The notes beneath the pieces were generated by a model. The model had not been told where the DNA came from and did not search any database. It was given only the letters and a program-made list of their open reading frames with translations. A stretch of 64,000 bases of DNA from JAJVID01 sp050247435 (GTDB lineage: Bacteria > Acidobacteriota > Blastocatellia > RBC074). Where the stretch lies: positions 1 through 64,000 of the forward strand of contig JBFWUF010000026.1 in NCBI GenBank assembly GCA_050247435.1, read 5' to 3'. The position numbers and the translations under genes are program-made. Shown piece after piece: positions 1 through 10,230 of the stretch (position 1 is the stretch's first letter; each line of letters opens with the position of its first letter).

Positions 1-97
1 CGCCTCACGACGACGCAGTTACCTTTGGCTACAGGCCGGAGAGCGCCTGCCTGGAGAGGACTTCCACCTCTCTGATGGTGCGCGCTCACAGGCGCAC

Positions 98-188
98 GGT
101 ACGCATCGCTTCCAGCGTGCTATTGGCTAGAGGCCGATTGAAAGGAAATAGATCATTTGCCAATAGCACGCTGGAAGCGATGCGTACC
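98..188. repeat. REP-like inverted repeat, CTGGG/GGTAC family
   Basis: A perfect 30-nt inverted repeat: arms at 98-127 and 159-188 separated by 31 nt. Each arm begins with GGTAC followed by a short stem-loop (GCATCGCT, TCC, AGCGTGC) with one bulged base. It sits just upstream of the first gene, whose ribosome binding site follows the right arm. The same arm sequence recurs at 10231-10484 and in variant form at 18446-18549. I see no confident gene in 1-97; that stretch may be the 3' tail of an upstream gene cut by the window edge. Confidence 0.85.
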
Positions 189-205
189 CAGGGCCTGGAG
201 ACAGT

Positions 206-664
206 ATGAGCGACACGGTTATTCACAATGAACGAGACGCGGCGGCTGATGATCACGACGCCATTGCTCACGAGCCGAACACCGTCAGCATTTCCGGCGT
301 CGTGAAATTCCTCGTCACGCTGTCCGTGATGATAGTGGTCGCCGCGCTGCTGGCTCGGTGGCTGTTCCACTACTTCGACGTGCGCAAAGCGAGAGAGGCG
401 CCGCCCGCATCGCCGCTTGCGGCTGGCGTCAGGCTGCCGCCCGAACCGCGATTGCAGGGCGCGCCTGGCAGCGTCAGTTCTCCGACGGAGGACATCAGAC
501 GATTCATCGGGCAGGAGAATCAAACGCTCGACAGTTACGGCTGGATTGACCGGCAGAACGGCGTCATCCGCATCCCGATTGAACAGGCAAAGAGTTTGAT
601 TGTGCAAAGAGGTTTGCCTGCCGCACAGCCAAACATATCGCCGGGCGCGGAGAAGAAACAATGA
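206..664 (+). CDS. Small membrane protein of the oxidase locus, unknown function
   Basis: 152-residue protein with one clear membrane segment at about residues 30-55 (VVKFLVTLSVMIVVAALL), a charged acidic N-terminus on one side and a proline-rich soluble tail on the other. The start is chosen from GGAG five bases before the ATG. Its stop overlaps the ATG of the SCO1-CoxB fusion by four bases (ATGA), so the two are translationally coupled. From memory, proteins of this type occur between alternative complex III genes and SCO1/cox genes in Acidobacteriota. By position it is a candidate accessory or assembly factor of the quinol-to-oxygen segment. No catalytic or metal-binding motif is visible. 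Confidence 0.8.
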   Translation: MSDTVIHNERDAAADDHDAIAHEPNTVSISGVVKFLVTLSVMIVVAALLARWLFHYFDVRKAREAPPASPLAAGVRLPPEPRLQGAPGSVSSPTEDIRRFIGQENQTLDSYGWIDRQNGVIRIPIEQAKSLIVQRGLPAAQPNISPGAEKKQ

Positions 665-2466
665 GACCGCGAATCATCAAAACCATCTTCGGCATCATCA
701 TCTCCTGGGCGCTGCTCGCCGCCGCTGTTGTGGCTCAGCCTGCGCGGCCCATCAAGCCAGGCGACATCGGATTCGATCAGCGGCTGGATGAACAGGTTCC
801 GCTCAATCTCGCATTCCGCGACGAAAGCGGAAGGACGGTCAGGCTCGGCGATTATTTCAATCGCAAACCGGTCATCCTCGCGCTCGTTTATTACCAATGC
901 CCGATGCTCTGCAATCAGGAGTTGAATGGATTGACCGGCAGTTTGAAAGCGCTCTCTTTCGACGCTGGCAAGGAGTTCGAGGTCGTCACGGTCAGCATCA
1001 ACCCGCGCGAGACTTCGGAATTGGCGGCGGCGAAGAAGGAGACTTACGCGCGAAATTACGGGCGCGCGGGCGCTGCCGCAGGCTGGCATTTCCTGACCGG
1101 CGATCCGAAACCGATTGAGGCGCTGACGCGCGCGGTCGGGTTCCGCTACGCCTACGATCCGATGCTCAACCAGTACGCGCACGCTTCGGGCGTCATCGTG
1201 CTGACGCCTAAGGGGAGAGTCGCGCGGTATTTTTACGGCATCGAGTACGCGCCGCGCGATCTGCGCTTCGGATTGATCGAAGCGGCTGAAGAGCGGATCG
1301 GCTCGCCGGTGGATCAGGTTTTGTTGCTCTGTTACCAGTACGACCCCGCGACGGGCAAATACAGCGCGGTGGTGATGAAGTCGCTGCGGCTGGGCGGCGT
1401 CGTGACAGTGATCGGCGTCGCGGCGCTGTTGTTCGCGCTGAACCGCAAGGCGAAGAGACAGAAGCGGGAGTTGAAGCCCGCGAGCTACTGTTTCGCTGTG
1501 CTACTCATCCCCTTCCTGCCCGAAAACGCGTCGAGTTTCGCGGGCGAGTTCGACGCGCTCTTTTTCACGCTGACTGGCATCTCAATCTTTTTCACCATAC
1601 TGATTGCCGGGCTGGGCCTCTACTTTGTAATCAAATACCGCCGCCGCTCGCCGGGAGAGATTCCCCCAAAGACCATTCCTTCGATCCCACTCGAAGTGGC
1701 GTGGATCGGCATCCCGTTTCTGATCTGCATGGTGATCTTCGTCTGGGGCGCGAGCCTTTATTACTGGGTCTACAGCGCGCCGAAAGAGGCGATGGAAATT
1801 TATGTCACGGCCAAACAATGGATGTGGCGCTTTCAGCACGCGGGCGGCCAGCGCGAGATCAATGAACTGCACGTGCCGCTGGGACGCCGCGTCAAGCTGA
1901 CAATGACCAGCGAGGATGTCATCCACAGCTTCTTCGTCCCCGCGTTCCGCGTCAAAGCCGACGTGCTGCCGGGCCAGGGGCGTTACCGGACGGTCTGGTT
2001 CGAGCCGACCAAGCCGGGGCGCTACCACCTCTTCTGCGCCGAATATTGCGGAACGAACCATTCGGGGATGATCGGCTGGGTCGAGGTGATGCGGCCCGAA
2101 GAGTTTCAAACGTGGCTGAACAGCGGCGGCGCTGAAGGCTCGATGGCTTCATCGGGGCGGAAGCTGTTCGGGCAACTGGGCTGCAGTTCCTGCCACAAAA
2201 CCGACGGGTCGGGGCGGTGCCCCGTGCTCGAAGGCATCTTTGGCAAACAGATTCAATTGCAGGACGGGCGAACCGTGACCTTCGACGAGGGCTACATCCA
2301 CGAATCAATCCTCGATCCGAAGGCGAAAGTCGCGGCGGGCTTTGAGCCGATCATGCCCAACTTCACAGGGCAGATAAGCGAGGAGCAGATGGCGCAGCTC
2401 ATCGCCTACATCAAATCAATCGGGCCGTCGCAATCGGGAACGGAACAACGCGGCGACAATAGGTGA
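661..2466 (+). CDS. coxB: SCO1 - cytochrome oxidase subunit II - cytochrome c fusion
   Basis: 601-residue open frame that reads as three modules. Residues 1-25 are a signal or anchor. Residues 30-245 are a SCO1/SenC thioredoxin-fold copper chaperone with the CPMLC copper site (Cys80, Cys84) and a later His (about 174, in NQYAHASG), ending in a membrane segment. Residues 285-490 are subunit II, with two membrane helices (about 295-320 and 345-370) and the CuA loop CAEYCGTNHSGM starting at Cys459. Residues 495-590 are a class I cytochrome c with CSSCH at 508 and a distal Met in PIMPNF, the caa3 arrangement. SCO1 and CoxB are normally separate proteins; here no stop lies between them. An internal GTG at 1498 could start a separate CoxB but has no good ribosome binding site. 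Upstream overlap is ATGA; downstream coxA overlaps the stop. Confidence 0.88.
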   Translation: MRPRIIKTIFGIIISWALLAAAVVAQPARPIKPGDIGFDQRLDEQVPLNLAFRDESGRTVRLGDYFNRKPVILALVYYQCPMLCNQELNGLTGSLKALSFDAGKEFEVVTVSINPRETSELAAAKKETYARNYGRAGAAAGWHFLTGDPKPIEALTRAVGFRYAYDPMLNQYAHASGVIVLTPKGRVARYFYGIEYAPRDLRFGLIEAAEERIGSPVDQVLLLCYQYDPATGKYSAVVMKSLRLGGVVTVIGVAALLFALNRKAKRQKRELKPASYCFAVLLIPFLPENASSFAGEFDALFFTLTGISIFFTILIAGLGLYFVIKYRRRSPGEIPPKTIPSIPLEVAWIGIPFLICMVIFVWGASLYYWVYSAPKEAMEIYVTAKQWMWRFQHAGGQREINELHVPLGRRVKLTMTSEDVIHSFFVPAFRVKADVLPGQGRYRTVWFEPTKPGRYHLFCAEYCGTNHSGMIGWVEVMRPEEFQTWLNSGGAEGSMASSGRKLFGQLGCSSCHKTDGSGRCPVLEGIFGKQIQLQDGRTVTFDEGYIHESILDPKAKVAAGFEPIMPNFTGQISEEQMAQLIAYIKSIGPSQSGTEQRGDNR

Positions 2467-2471
2467 GACGC

Positions 2472-4120
<1,649 letters not shown>

Positions 4121-4136
<16 letters not shown>

Positions 4137-4195
4137 TGACGAATTTATTCGTCACGTGACGTGACGAATAAATTCGTCACTACGTGGCGCGTCTT
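4121..4195. repeat. Perfect 35-bp inverted repeat between coxA and coxC
   Basis: Arms 4121-4155 and 4161-4195 are exact inverted copies with a 5-nt centre (GTGAC). The left arm contains the last four coxA codons and the TAG stop. The right arm is therefore an inverted copy of coding sequence plus a REP-like unit, GTAG followed by TGACGAATTTATTCGTCA. RNA from here would form an uninterrupted 35-bp stem between the coxA stop and the coxC ribosome binding site. Possible effects are transcript stabilisation or partial attenuation of coxC. There is no T-run after it, so a classical terminator is unlikely. Confidence 0.9.
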
Positions 4196-4211
4196 CGGGG
4201 GAGAATGAGCA

Positions 4212-4874
4212 GTGGCTGAGACTTTAGCTATGGATCAACACGCGCACGCGCATCAATTCGATGACGCCGAGCAGCAGCGCGATACGGTGACGATGGGCAT
4301 GTGGGTCTTCCTGGTCACTGAGGTGATGTTCTTTGGCGGGTTGTTCGCGTCCTACACCATTTACCGCACGCTGTATCCGATGGCGTTCGCGGTGGCCAGC
4401 CAGTCGCTGGACATCACGCTAGGCACGCTCAACACGGCGGTGTTGCTGCTGAGCAGCTTCACGATGGTGGTCGCAGTCTTCGGAGCGCAAACCGGGCATC
4501 GGCGGGCGATGATCGGCGGGTTGGCGCTGACCATCGCGCTCGGCATCGTCTTTCTCGTCATCAAGTTTTACGAGTATTACCAGAAGTACGTCGAGCATCA
4601 CGTCCCCGGCCCGTCGTTCGCGTTCCCCGCGCCTTACACCGAGCAGGCGAAGATGTATTTCACGCTCTATTTCGCGATGACCGGCTTGCACGCGATACAC
4701 ATGATCGTCGGCTGCGGGTTGCTGGCCGTGCTGATCGCGATGGCGTGGCGCGGGCGCTTCACGCCGGAATATCACAACCCGGTGGAGGTATCGGGCCTCT
4801 ACTGGCATTTCGTGGACATCATCTGGATTTTTCTTTATCCGCTGCTCTACCTGATCGGGCGGCATCTGGAGTGA
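4212..4874 (+). CDS. coxC: Cytochrome c oxidase subunit III
   Basis: 220-residue subunit III of the haem-copper oxidase, an all-helical membrane protein (about five segments) that stabilises the core and proton uptake. Recognisable family features are MGMWVFLVTEVMFFGGLF near residue 30 and the C-terminal YWHFVDIIWIFLYPLLYL. The short form lacks the first two helices of mitochondrial-type subunit III, which is normal for bacterial caa3 enzymes. The start is GTG 4212, seven bases after GGGGGAG; an in-frame ATG at 4230 is the alternative. It follows coxA after a 75-nt gap filled by the palindrome, and coxD starts 12 nt after its stop. Confidence 0.95.
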   Translation: MAETLAMDQHAHAHQFDDAEQQRDTVTMGMWVFLVTEVMFFGGLFASYTIYRTLYPMAFAVASQSLDITLGTLNTAVLLLSSFTMVVAVFGAQTGHRRAMIGGLALTIALGIVFLVIKFYEYYQKYVEHHVPGPSFAFPAPYTEQAKMYFTLYFAMTGLHAIHMIVGCGLLAVLIAMAWRGRFTPEYHNPVEVSGLYWHFVDIIWIFLYPLLYLIGRHLE

Positions 4875-4886
4875 GAGATTGAAGCC

Positions 4887-5171
4887 ATGCCGGAACACAT
4901 CGTCCCAATCAAAACCTACGCGAAGGTTCTCGCGGCGCTGTTGATCTTAACCGCCACGACGTGCGGGGTGTCGTTTATTGACATGGGAAAAATGAACGCG
5001 GTGGTGGCGGTGGTGATCGCTTTCGCCAAAGCGTCGCTGGTCGCGCTGATCTTCATGCATCTGCGATACAGCCGCCACTTGATGCAGATTGTATTCGTGG
5101 CGGGGCTGTTCTGGCTGGGCATATTGATTGCGTTGACGTTGAGTGATTACCTGACGCGCGGATGGCAATAA
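4887..5171 (+). CDS. coxD: Cytochrome c oxidase subunit IV (caa3 type)
   Basis: 94-residue protein with three membrane helices (about 11-31, 35-58 and 66-86), matching the small subunit IV of bacterial quinol/cytochrome oxidases. It has no cofactor ligands; the family is thought to help assembly or stability of the CuB site. The ATG is preceded by GAGAG at a suitable distance. Position directly after coxC with a 12-nt gap supports the assignment. It is the last gene of the oxidase block; the following gap holds a lone REP-like half-site. Confidence 0.9.
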   Translation: MPEHIVPIKTYAKVLAALLILTATTCGVSFIDMGKMNAVVAVVIAFAKASLVALIFMHLRYSRHLMQIVFVAGLFWLGILIALTLSDYLTRGWQ

Positions 5172-5178
5172 ACCAGTT

Positions 5179-5206
5179 CCCTGGGAACGCAGGCGCCCTC
5201 GCCTGC
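5179..5206 (+). repeat. Solitary REP-like half-site, CTGGG family
   Basis: CCCTGGGAAC followed by a perfect 7-bp stem, GCAGGCG / CGCCTGC, with loop CCCT. Same head and spacing as the arms at 10231, 18446 and 33462, but with a different, internally compensated stem. There is no inverted partner nearby. Confidence 0.65.
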
Positions 5207-5226
5207 TCAGAGGATTGAGAGTTTTT

Positions 5227-5604
5227 ATGAGCATTAAACTGAACCATACCATCATCCACGCGCGCGACAAGTCTGTGTCCGCCGCTTTTCTGGCGGAAAT
5301 TTTAGGACTCCCCGCGCCGGCGCCGTTCGGACATTTTTTGACGGTGCAACTTGATAATGAAATCACGCTGGATTTCGCGGATGCCGGGCGCGAAATTACG
5401 CCGGCGCATTACGCTTTTTTGGTGAGCGAAAAAGAGTTTGACGAAATTTTCGGACGCATCAGAGAGCGTGGAGTTCCGTTCTGGGCAGACCCTCGTCACC
5501 ATCGGGAAAATGAAATCAACACTAACGACGGCGGGCGTGGAGTCTATTTTGAGGACCCGGACGGGCATAACCTCGAAATTATTACGCGACCCTACGGTCA
5601 GTAA
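5227..5604 (+). CDS. VOC-superfamily (glyoxalase-like) protein
   Basis: 125-residue vicinal-oxygen-chelate protein with two paired beta-alpha-beta-beta-beta modules. Family marks are LNHTIIHARDKSVSAAFLAE at the N-terminus (metal-ligand His) and the C-terminal YFEDPDGHNLEIITRPYG, where the Glu of NLEI is the usual last metal ligand. These proteins include glyoxalases, ring-cleaving dioxygenases and resistance proteins; the substrate cannot be read from sequence. The start is ATG 5227 because GAGAG precedes it closely; TTG 5215 is an upstream alternative. Nine bases separate it from the lactate-racemase-domain gene, so cotranscription is likely. Confidence 0.85.
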   Translation: MSIKLNHTIIHARDKSVSAAFLAEILGLPAPAPFGHFLTVQLDNEITLDFADAGREITPAHYAFLVSEKEFDEIFGRIRERGVPFWADPRHHRENEINTNDGGRGVYFEDPDGHNLEIITRPYGQ

Positions 5605-5613
5605 GAGGAGCGG

Positions 5614-6906
5614 ATGAGACAGACAATGCCGTTGCCGCGCAAGCCCGCGCCGCGCGTAGCTCGCGTGAAGCAACATCTGCCAACGGATCACATCGCCGAT
5701 GTGCGCGGCGAAACGCGGCGGAAGTTGATCGAATCGAAATTGCTCAACCAGATCAATTCGGGCGGGCCTGGCGCGCGCGTGGCGATTACGGCAGGCAGTC
5801 GCGGCATCGGCGGCCTGCTCGATTTGCTGGCGGGCGTGGTTGACGCGGTCAAAGAGCGCGGCGGCGCGCCGTTCATCATTCCCGCGATGGGCAGCCACGG
5901 CGGAGCGACGGCTGAGGGTCAGCGCGAAATCCTGCGCATCCTCGGCGTCAACGAGACAAGTGTCGGCGCGCCGATTGAAGCGACGATGGAGACGGTCGAA
6001 TTGGGCCGCGCCGAAAACGGCGCCGTCGCGCACGTGGACAAGCTGGCGTTTGAAGCCGACGGTGTCATCGTGCTTGGCCGCGTCAAGACGCATCCCGAAT
6101 CAGCCGCCGCGCTGGCTTCGGGGTTGTTGAAGATGGCGACCGTCGGTTTGGGCAAACAACGTGGCGCGCAGGAGGCGCACAATCACGGCCTCTGGCCTTC
6201 GGTGCGCGCGGTTCCGAAATTGCAACTGGCGAAATCGAAAATCCTCTGCGGCGTGGCGGTGGTCGAGAACGCTTACCGGCAGCCGGTGGCAGTTGAAGTC
6301 GCGCCGCCCGATTACGAAGCCTGGCTCGAAACCGACATGCGTTTGCTCAATACGGCCAAATCGCATCTGGCGGCGATCCCGTTCAATGACCTGGACGTGC
6401 TGGTCGTTGACGAAGTCGGCAAGGACGTTTCGGGCGCGGGGATGGACCCGAACATCATCGGCCACTGGCGCATCACGGGCGGAGAGCGCGTTCCGAATTT
6501 TCGCCGCATCGTCGCGTTGTCATTGACCGCAGCTTCGCTGGGCAACGGCATCGGCGCCGGCCTGGCCGATTTCACGACGCGGCGGTTCGTTGACGCTTAC
6601 GACCCGGCGGTCAGCTACGTCAACATTCTGACCGCGTCGGAGCCGGGCGGAACCACGCGCGAAGGGCCGATGCCGCTGGCGCTGGCTTCAGACCGCGAGG
6701 CGATTGAGGTCGCGTTGTTTTCATCGCTCGCCGGGGACGCGCCGCGATTATGCCGGATCAGGAACACCGCCGCGCTCGGCGAGTTCTGGGTCTCGGAAGC
6801 GATGATGGACGAGGTCAAAGAAAATCCAAAGCTGAGCGTCATCGAGCCGCTTGCGCCGATGGCGTTCGATGGAGAAGGAAATTTGTTTGGGGCAGTGGAG
6901 CAATGA
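5614..6906 (+). CDS. Lactate racemase domain-containing (LarA-like, DUF2088) protein
   Basis: 430-residue protein with the LarA N-terminal fold: a phosphate/nucleotide-binding region (VAITAGSRGIGG at about residue 50), the loop PAMGSHGGATAEGQ at about 90, and VGLGKQRGAQEAHNHG with Lys and His residues at about 180-190. LarA proper is a nickel-pincer lactate racemase; many relatives act on other 2-hydroxy acids or have no known substrate. Next to a D-lactate dehydrogenase-like gene, a racemase role is attractive but inferred. Its last few codons and stop lie inside the 143-bp repeat at 6894-7036, so the extreme C-terminus is repeat-encoded. GAGGAG precedes the ATG; an ATG at 5626 is also possible. 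Confidence 0.82.
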   Translation: MRQTMPLPRKPAPRVARVKQHLPTDHIADVRGETRRKLIESKLLNQINSGGPGARVAITAGSRGIGGLLDLLAGVVDAVKERGGAPFIIPAMGSHGGATAEGQREILRILGVNETSVGAPIEATMETVELGRAENGAVAHVDKLAFEADGVIVLGRVKTHPESAAALASGLLKMATVGLGKQRGAQEAHNHGLWPSVRAVPKLQLAKSKILCGVAVVENAYRQPVAVEVAPPDYEAWLETDMRLLNTAKSHLAAIPFNDLDVLVVDEVGKDVSGAGMDPNIIGHWRITGGERVPNFRRIVALSLTAASLGNGIGAGLADFTTRRFVDAYDPAVSYVNILTASEPGGTTREGPMPLALASDREAIEVALFSSLAGDAPRLCRIRNTAALGEFWVSEAMMDEVKENPKLSVIEPLAPMAFDGEGNLFGAVEQ

Positions 6907-7036
6907 GGAGGGATGAAGAGGATTACGGAACAAACGGAAATAACGGAACAGACGGAAACCATCCTGGGTCTGAGTCTTTCCGTTTGTTCCGTCTTTTCCG
7001 TTTGTTCCGTAATCTCTCCTGACTTACCCACTACCT
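6894..7036. repeat. 143-bp repeat, copy A (inverted partner at 10285-10427)
   Basis: Near-identical inverted copy of 10285-10427; by eye only one or two differences. It contains an internal palindrome rich in GGAACAAACGGAAA-type units with the rule ACGGAAC/GTTCCGT repeated on both arms. The copy begins within the last codons of the LarA-like gene and ends 29 nt before the start of the D-lactate dehydrogenase-like gene, whose GGGAGGTGAAG ribosome binding site lies outside it. Confidence 0.85.
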
Positions 7037-7065
7037 GTTTTGATTGAAGGCTGGGAGGTGAAGCG

Positions 7066-10000
7066 ATGGCTGTTGCGGTTCGCATCAAGATGCCGCCAGA
7101 ACAAATTCACGATCATTTGCAGACCGGCGTGACGCGCACGATTGAAATTGATGCCGCAGGATTGGAGCGCGAGCTTCATTCGATCATTCAAGGCGAAGTG
7201 AGATTCAGCCCGGGCGACCGAGGACTTTATTCATCCGACGCGTCGAACTATCGGCAGATTCCAATCGGCGTCGTCATCCCGCGCGACAAAGAGGATGTGA
7301 TTCAAGCTGTCGCCGCCTGCCAGCGGTTCGGCGCTCCGATTCTGGCGCGCGGCGGCGGCACGGGCATTCCGGGCCAGAGCGTCAACGTGGCCGTGATGAT
7401 TGATTTCTCGAAGTACATGCACAACATCATCGAACTCGATCCGCAACAGCGATTGGCGCGGGTCGAGCCGGGCTGCATCCTGGACACGCTGCGCGGCGCG
7501 GCTGAAAAACATCATCTGACGTTCGGCCCCGATCCGGCGACGCACAACCGCAATACGCTAGGCGGAATGGTCGGGAACAATTCGTGCGGAATCCATTCGG
7601 TGATGGCCGGACGCACTTCGGACAACATCGAGGAACTGGAGATTCTGACTTACGACGGCGAGCGGATGCGCGTCGGGCGCACGAGCGATGAGCAGCTCGC
7701 GCGCATCATCAATGAAGGCGGGCGTCGCGGCGAAATCTACGCGCGGATGAAAGCCTTCCGTGATCGCTACGCCGATTTGATCCGCGCGCGCTTCCCACGT
7801 CTGCCGCGCCGCGTGTCGGGTTACAACCTGCCGGAGCTGCTGCCTGAAAACGGATTCAACGTTGCGCGCGCGCTGGTCGGTTCGGAATGCACGCTGGTGA
7901 TGATCCTGGAAATTACGGCGCAGCTCGTGCCGAGTCCGCCCGCGCGTTCGCTGCTGGTCCTGGGCTATCCGGACATCTTCACCGCCGCTGATCACGTGCC
8001 TGAAGTGTTGGGCCACAATCCGATCGGGCTGGAAGGACTCGACGACGAGTTCATCGAGGATATGAAGAAAAAGGGCCTGCATCCGAAAAACCTCGAACTG
8101 ATGCCTGCGGGAAGAGGATGGCTGCTGGCCGAATTCGGCGGCCAGAGCAAAGAGGAGTCCGACGGCAAGGCGCGCAAAGTGATGGATGAGTTGAAACGCG
8201 AGGGACGAACGATCTCGATGAAGCTCTTCGACGATCCGAAGCAGGAGCGGATCATCTGGTATCTGCGCGAAGAGGGGTTGGGCGCGACCGCGCGCATTCC
8301 GGGCGAGCCGGACAATCACGAAGGCTGGGAGGATTCAGCCGTGCCGCCTGACAAGCTCGGCGATTACCTGCGCGGGTTCAAAAAGCTGATGGATAAATAC
8401 AACTACATCGGCCCGCTCTACGGCCATTTCGGCGACGGTTGTTTACACACGCGGCTGACGTTCGATCTGGCGACCGCCGATGGAATCAAAAAGTGGCGCG
8501 CGTTTCTGGAAGAGGCCGCCGATCTGGTGGTCAGTCACGGCGGATCGTTTTCCGGCGAACACGGCGACGGGCAGGCGCGCGGCGAGTTACTGCCCAAGAT
8601 GTTCGGGGACGAAATGATTGAAGCCTTCCGCGAATTCAAAACGATCTGGGATCCTGAATGGCGGATGAATCCGGGCAAGGTCGTCGCGCCTTACCGCGTG
8701 GATGAAAACCTGCGCTGGGGCATCGCCTACGATCCACCTCCAGTAAAAACGCATTTCGCGTTTCCCGACGACCTGCACAGCTTCGGCTACGCGACCGAAC
8801 GATGCGTGGGCGCGGGCGTCTGCCGCAGACACTCAGGCGGGACAATGTGTCCGAGTTACATGGTCACGCTCGAAGAGAAGCATTCGACGCGTGGGCGCGC
8901 GCGGTTGCTTTCGGAGATGCTGCGCGGCGATCCGGTCACCGACGGCTGGCAAAGCGAAGCGGTGAAGGAAGCGCTCGACCTGTGTCTGTCCTGCAAAGGC
9001 TGCAAAGGCGAATGCCCGGTGCAGGTGGATATGGCGACTTACAAGGCGGAGTTTCTGGCGCATTACTACGAAACCAAACCACGCCCGCGCACGGCGTGGA
9101 CGATGGGGCGCATTCACCGCTGGTCGCGGCTGGCCGCGATTGCGCCGGGTCTGGTCAATTTTCTGACTCACGCGCCGCTGTTGGGCGGGATCGCCAAATT
9201 CATCGCGGGCATTCATCCCGCGCGCGAGATTCCGAACTTCGCGCCATACACGTTCAAACAATGGTTCCGGCGGCGGGAGCGAGAGAGAATGAGACAATCC
9301 GCAATCCGCAATCCGCAATCCGCAATCAACCGCGTGATTTTGTGGGCCGACACTTTCAACAACCACTTCCATCCGCGAACTTCGCAGGCGGCGGTTGAAG
9401 CGCTCGAAGCGGCTGGCTTCCACGTAGCCGTGCCGAAGATGAATCTGTGCTGCGGGCGTCCGCTTTACGATTGGGGAATGCTGGATGAGGCGAAAGCCGC
9501 GCTGCGCGAGATTCTGGACACGCTCAAAGAGCCGATTGAAGCGGGCGCGCCCGTGGTCGTGCTCGAACCGAGTTGCGCGTCGGTCTTCCGCGACGAATTG
9601 ATCAACTTCTTCCCGAACGACGAGAACGCCAAACGATTAAGCGAGCAGACATTCCTGCTCAGCGAGTTTCTTCAGAAGAAAGCGCCGCATTTCGATTTGC
9701 CGCGATTGAATCGCAAAGCCCTGACGCACGGCCATTGCCATCACAAATCGCTGATGAAGATGGACGATGAAGAAGCTGTGCTGGAGAAAATGGGATTGGA
9801 ATTTGAAATTCCCGATTCGGGCTGCTGCGGGATGGCGGGCGCGTTCGGCTTCGAGCGCGGCGATCATTACGACGTGTCGGTCAAATGCGGCGAGCGCGTG
9901 TTGCTGCCGGCTGTGCGCGCGGCGAGCAAAGACGCGATCATCATCGCCGATGGTTTCAGTTGCCGCGAACAGATCGAACAGATGACCGACCGGCGCGCGT

Positions 10001-10218
10001 TGCATCTGGCTCAGGTGGTTCAAATGGCGATGCGCGAAGGCGAACGGAGCGCGCCGCGCAATTACCCGGAGGTCGAGTACGCGCAGCCGCGCCCGCGCCA
10101 TCCGTCGAAGCGCGCGCTTGCCGCCGGAGTAATTGCCAGCGGCCTGATTGTTGCAGGCGGAATCTGGTGGCTCAATCGTAAAGGCTCTCAAAAAACGCTG
10201 AAAAGGTTATGGTCATAA
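7066..10218 (+). CDS. FAD-binding / Fe-S fusion oxidoreductase, D-lactate dehydrogenase-like
   Basis: 1050 residues. An FAD-binding PCMH domain (about 60-240, GGGTGIPGQSVNVAVMIDFS) and FAD-oxidase C-terminal domain (about 280-550) resemble GlcD/Dld. Then come two 4Fe-4S motifs (CVGAGVCRRHSGGTMCPS from residue 580; CLSCKGCKGECPVQ from 640) and two CCG domains (LCCG about 795, SGCCG about 919) as in GlcF. A membrane helix lies at about 1015-1038. The fusion would oxidise D-lactate or a related 2-hydroxy acid and pass electrons through Fe-S clusters to quinone. GGGAGGTGAAG before the ATG fixes the start. Oddities: a 7-bp tandem repeat in frame at 9297-9333 in the linker between Fe-S and CCG parts, and inverted 143-bp repeats on either side of the gene. 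Confidence 0.9.
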   Translation: MAVAVRIKMPPEQIHDHLQTGVTRTIEIDAAGLERELHSIIQGEVRFSPGDRGLYSSDASNYRQIPIGVVIPRDKEDVIQAVAACQRFGAPILARGGGTGIPGQSVNVAVMIDFSKYMHNIIELDPQQRLARVEPGCILDTLRGAAEKHHLTFGPDPATHNRNTLGGMVGNNSCGIHSVMAGRTSDNIEELEILTYDGERMRVGRTSDEQLARIINEGGRRGEIYARMKAFRDRYADLIRARFPRLPRRVSGYNLPELLPENGFNVARALVGSECTLVMILEITAQLVPSPPARSLLVLGYPDIFTAADHVPEVLGHNPIGLEGLDDEFIEDMKKKGLHPKNLELMPAGRGWLLAEFGGQSKEESDGKARKVMDELKREGRTISMKLFDDPKQERIIWYLREEGLGATARIPGEPDNHEGWEDSAVPPDKLGDYLRGFKKLMDKYNYIGPLYGHFGDGCLHTRLTFDLATADGIKKWRAFLEEAADLVVSHGGSFSGEHGDGQARGELLPKMFGDEMIEAFREFKTIWDPEWRMNPGKVVAPYRVDENLRWGIAYDPPPVKTHFAFPDDLHSFGYATERCVGAGVCRRHSGGTMCPSYMVTLEEKHSTRGRARLLSEMLRGDPVTDGWQSEAVKEALDLCLSCKGCKGECPVQVDMATYKAEFLAHYYETKPRPRTAWTMGRIHRWSRLAAIAPGLVNFLTHAPLLGGIAKFIAGIHPAREIPNFAPYTFKQWFRRRERERMRQSAIRNPQSAINRVILWADTFNNHFHPRTSQAAVEALEAAGFHVAVPKMNLCCGRPLYDWGMLDEAKAALREILDTLKEPIEAGAPVVVLEPSCASVFRDELINFFPNDENAKRLSEQTFLLSEFLQKKAPHFDLPRLNRKALTHGHCHHKSLMKMDDEEAVLEKMGLEFEIPDSGCCGMAGAFGFERGDHYDVSVKCGERVLLPAVRAASKDAIIIADGFSCREQIEQMTDRRALHLAQVVQMAMREGERSAPRNYPEVEYAQPRPRHPSKRALAAGVIASGLIVAGGIWWLNRKGSQKTLKRLWS
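9297..9333 (+). repeat. 7-bp tandem repeat inside the FAD/Fe-S fusion gene
   Basis: About five copies of GCAATCC in a row, encoding a low-complexity stretch (SAIRNPQSAIRNPQSAI-like, about residues 745-757). The repeat stays in frame because the inserted length preserves it. It falls in the hydrophilic linker between the ferredoxin-type domain and the first CCG domain. Copy number changes there would alternately break and restore the frame, so it is a possible slippage site. Confidence 0.75.
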
Positions 10219-10230
10219 AATGAAAATCGC

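Noticed and set aside
1..97. 3' end of an upstream alternative complex III gene
   Set aside because: All three frames can be read for a short distance, but none shows a recognisable C-terminus, so nothing was annotated.
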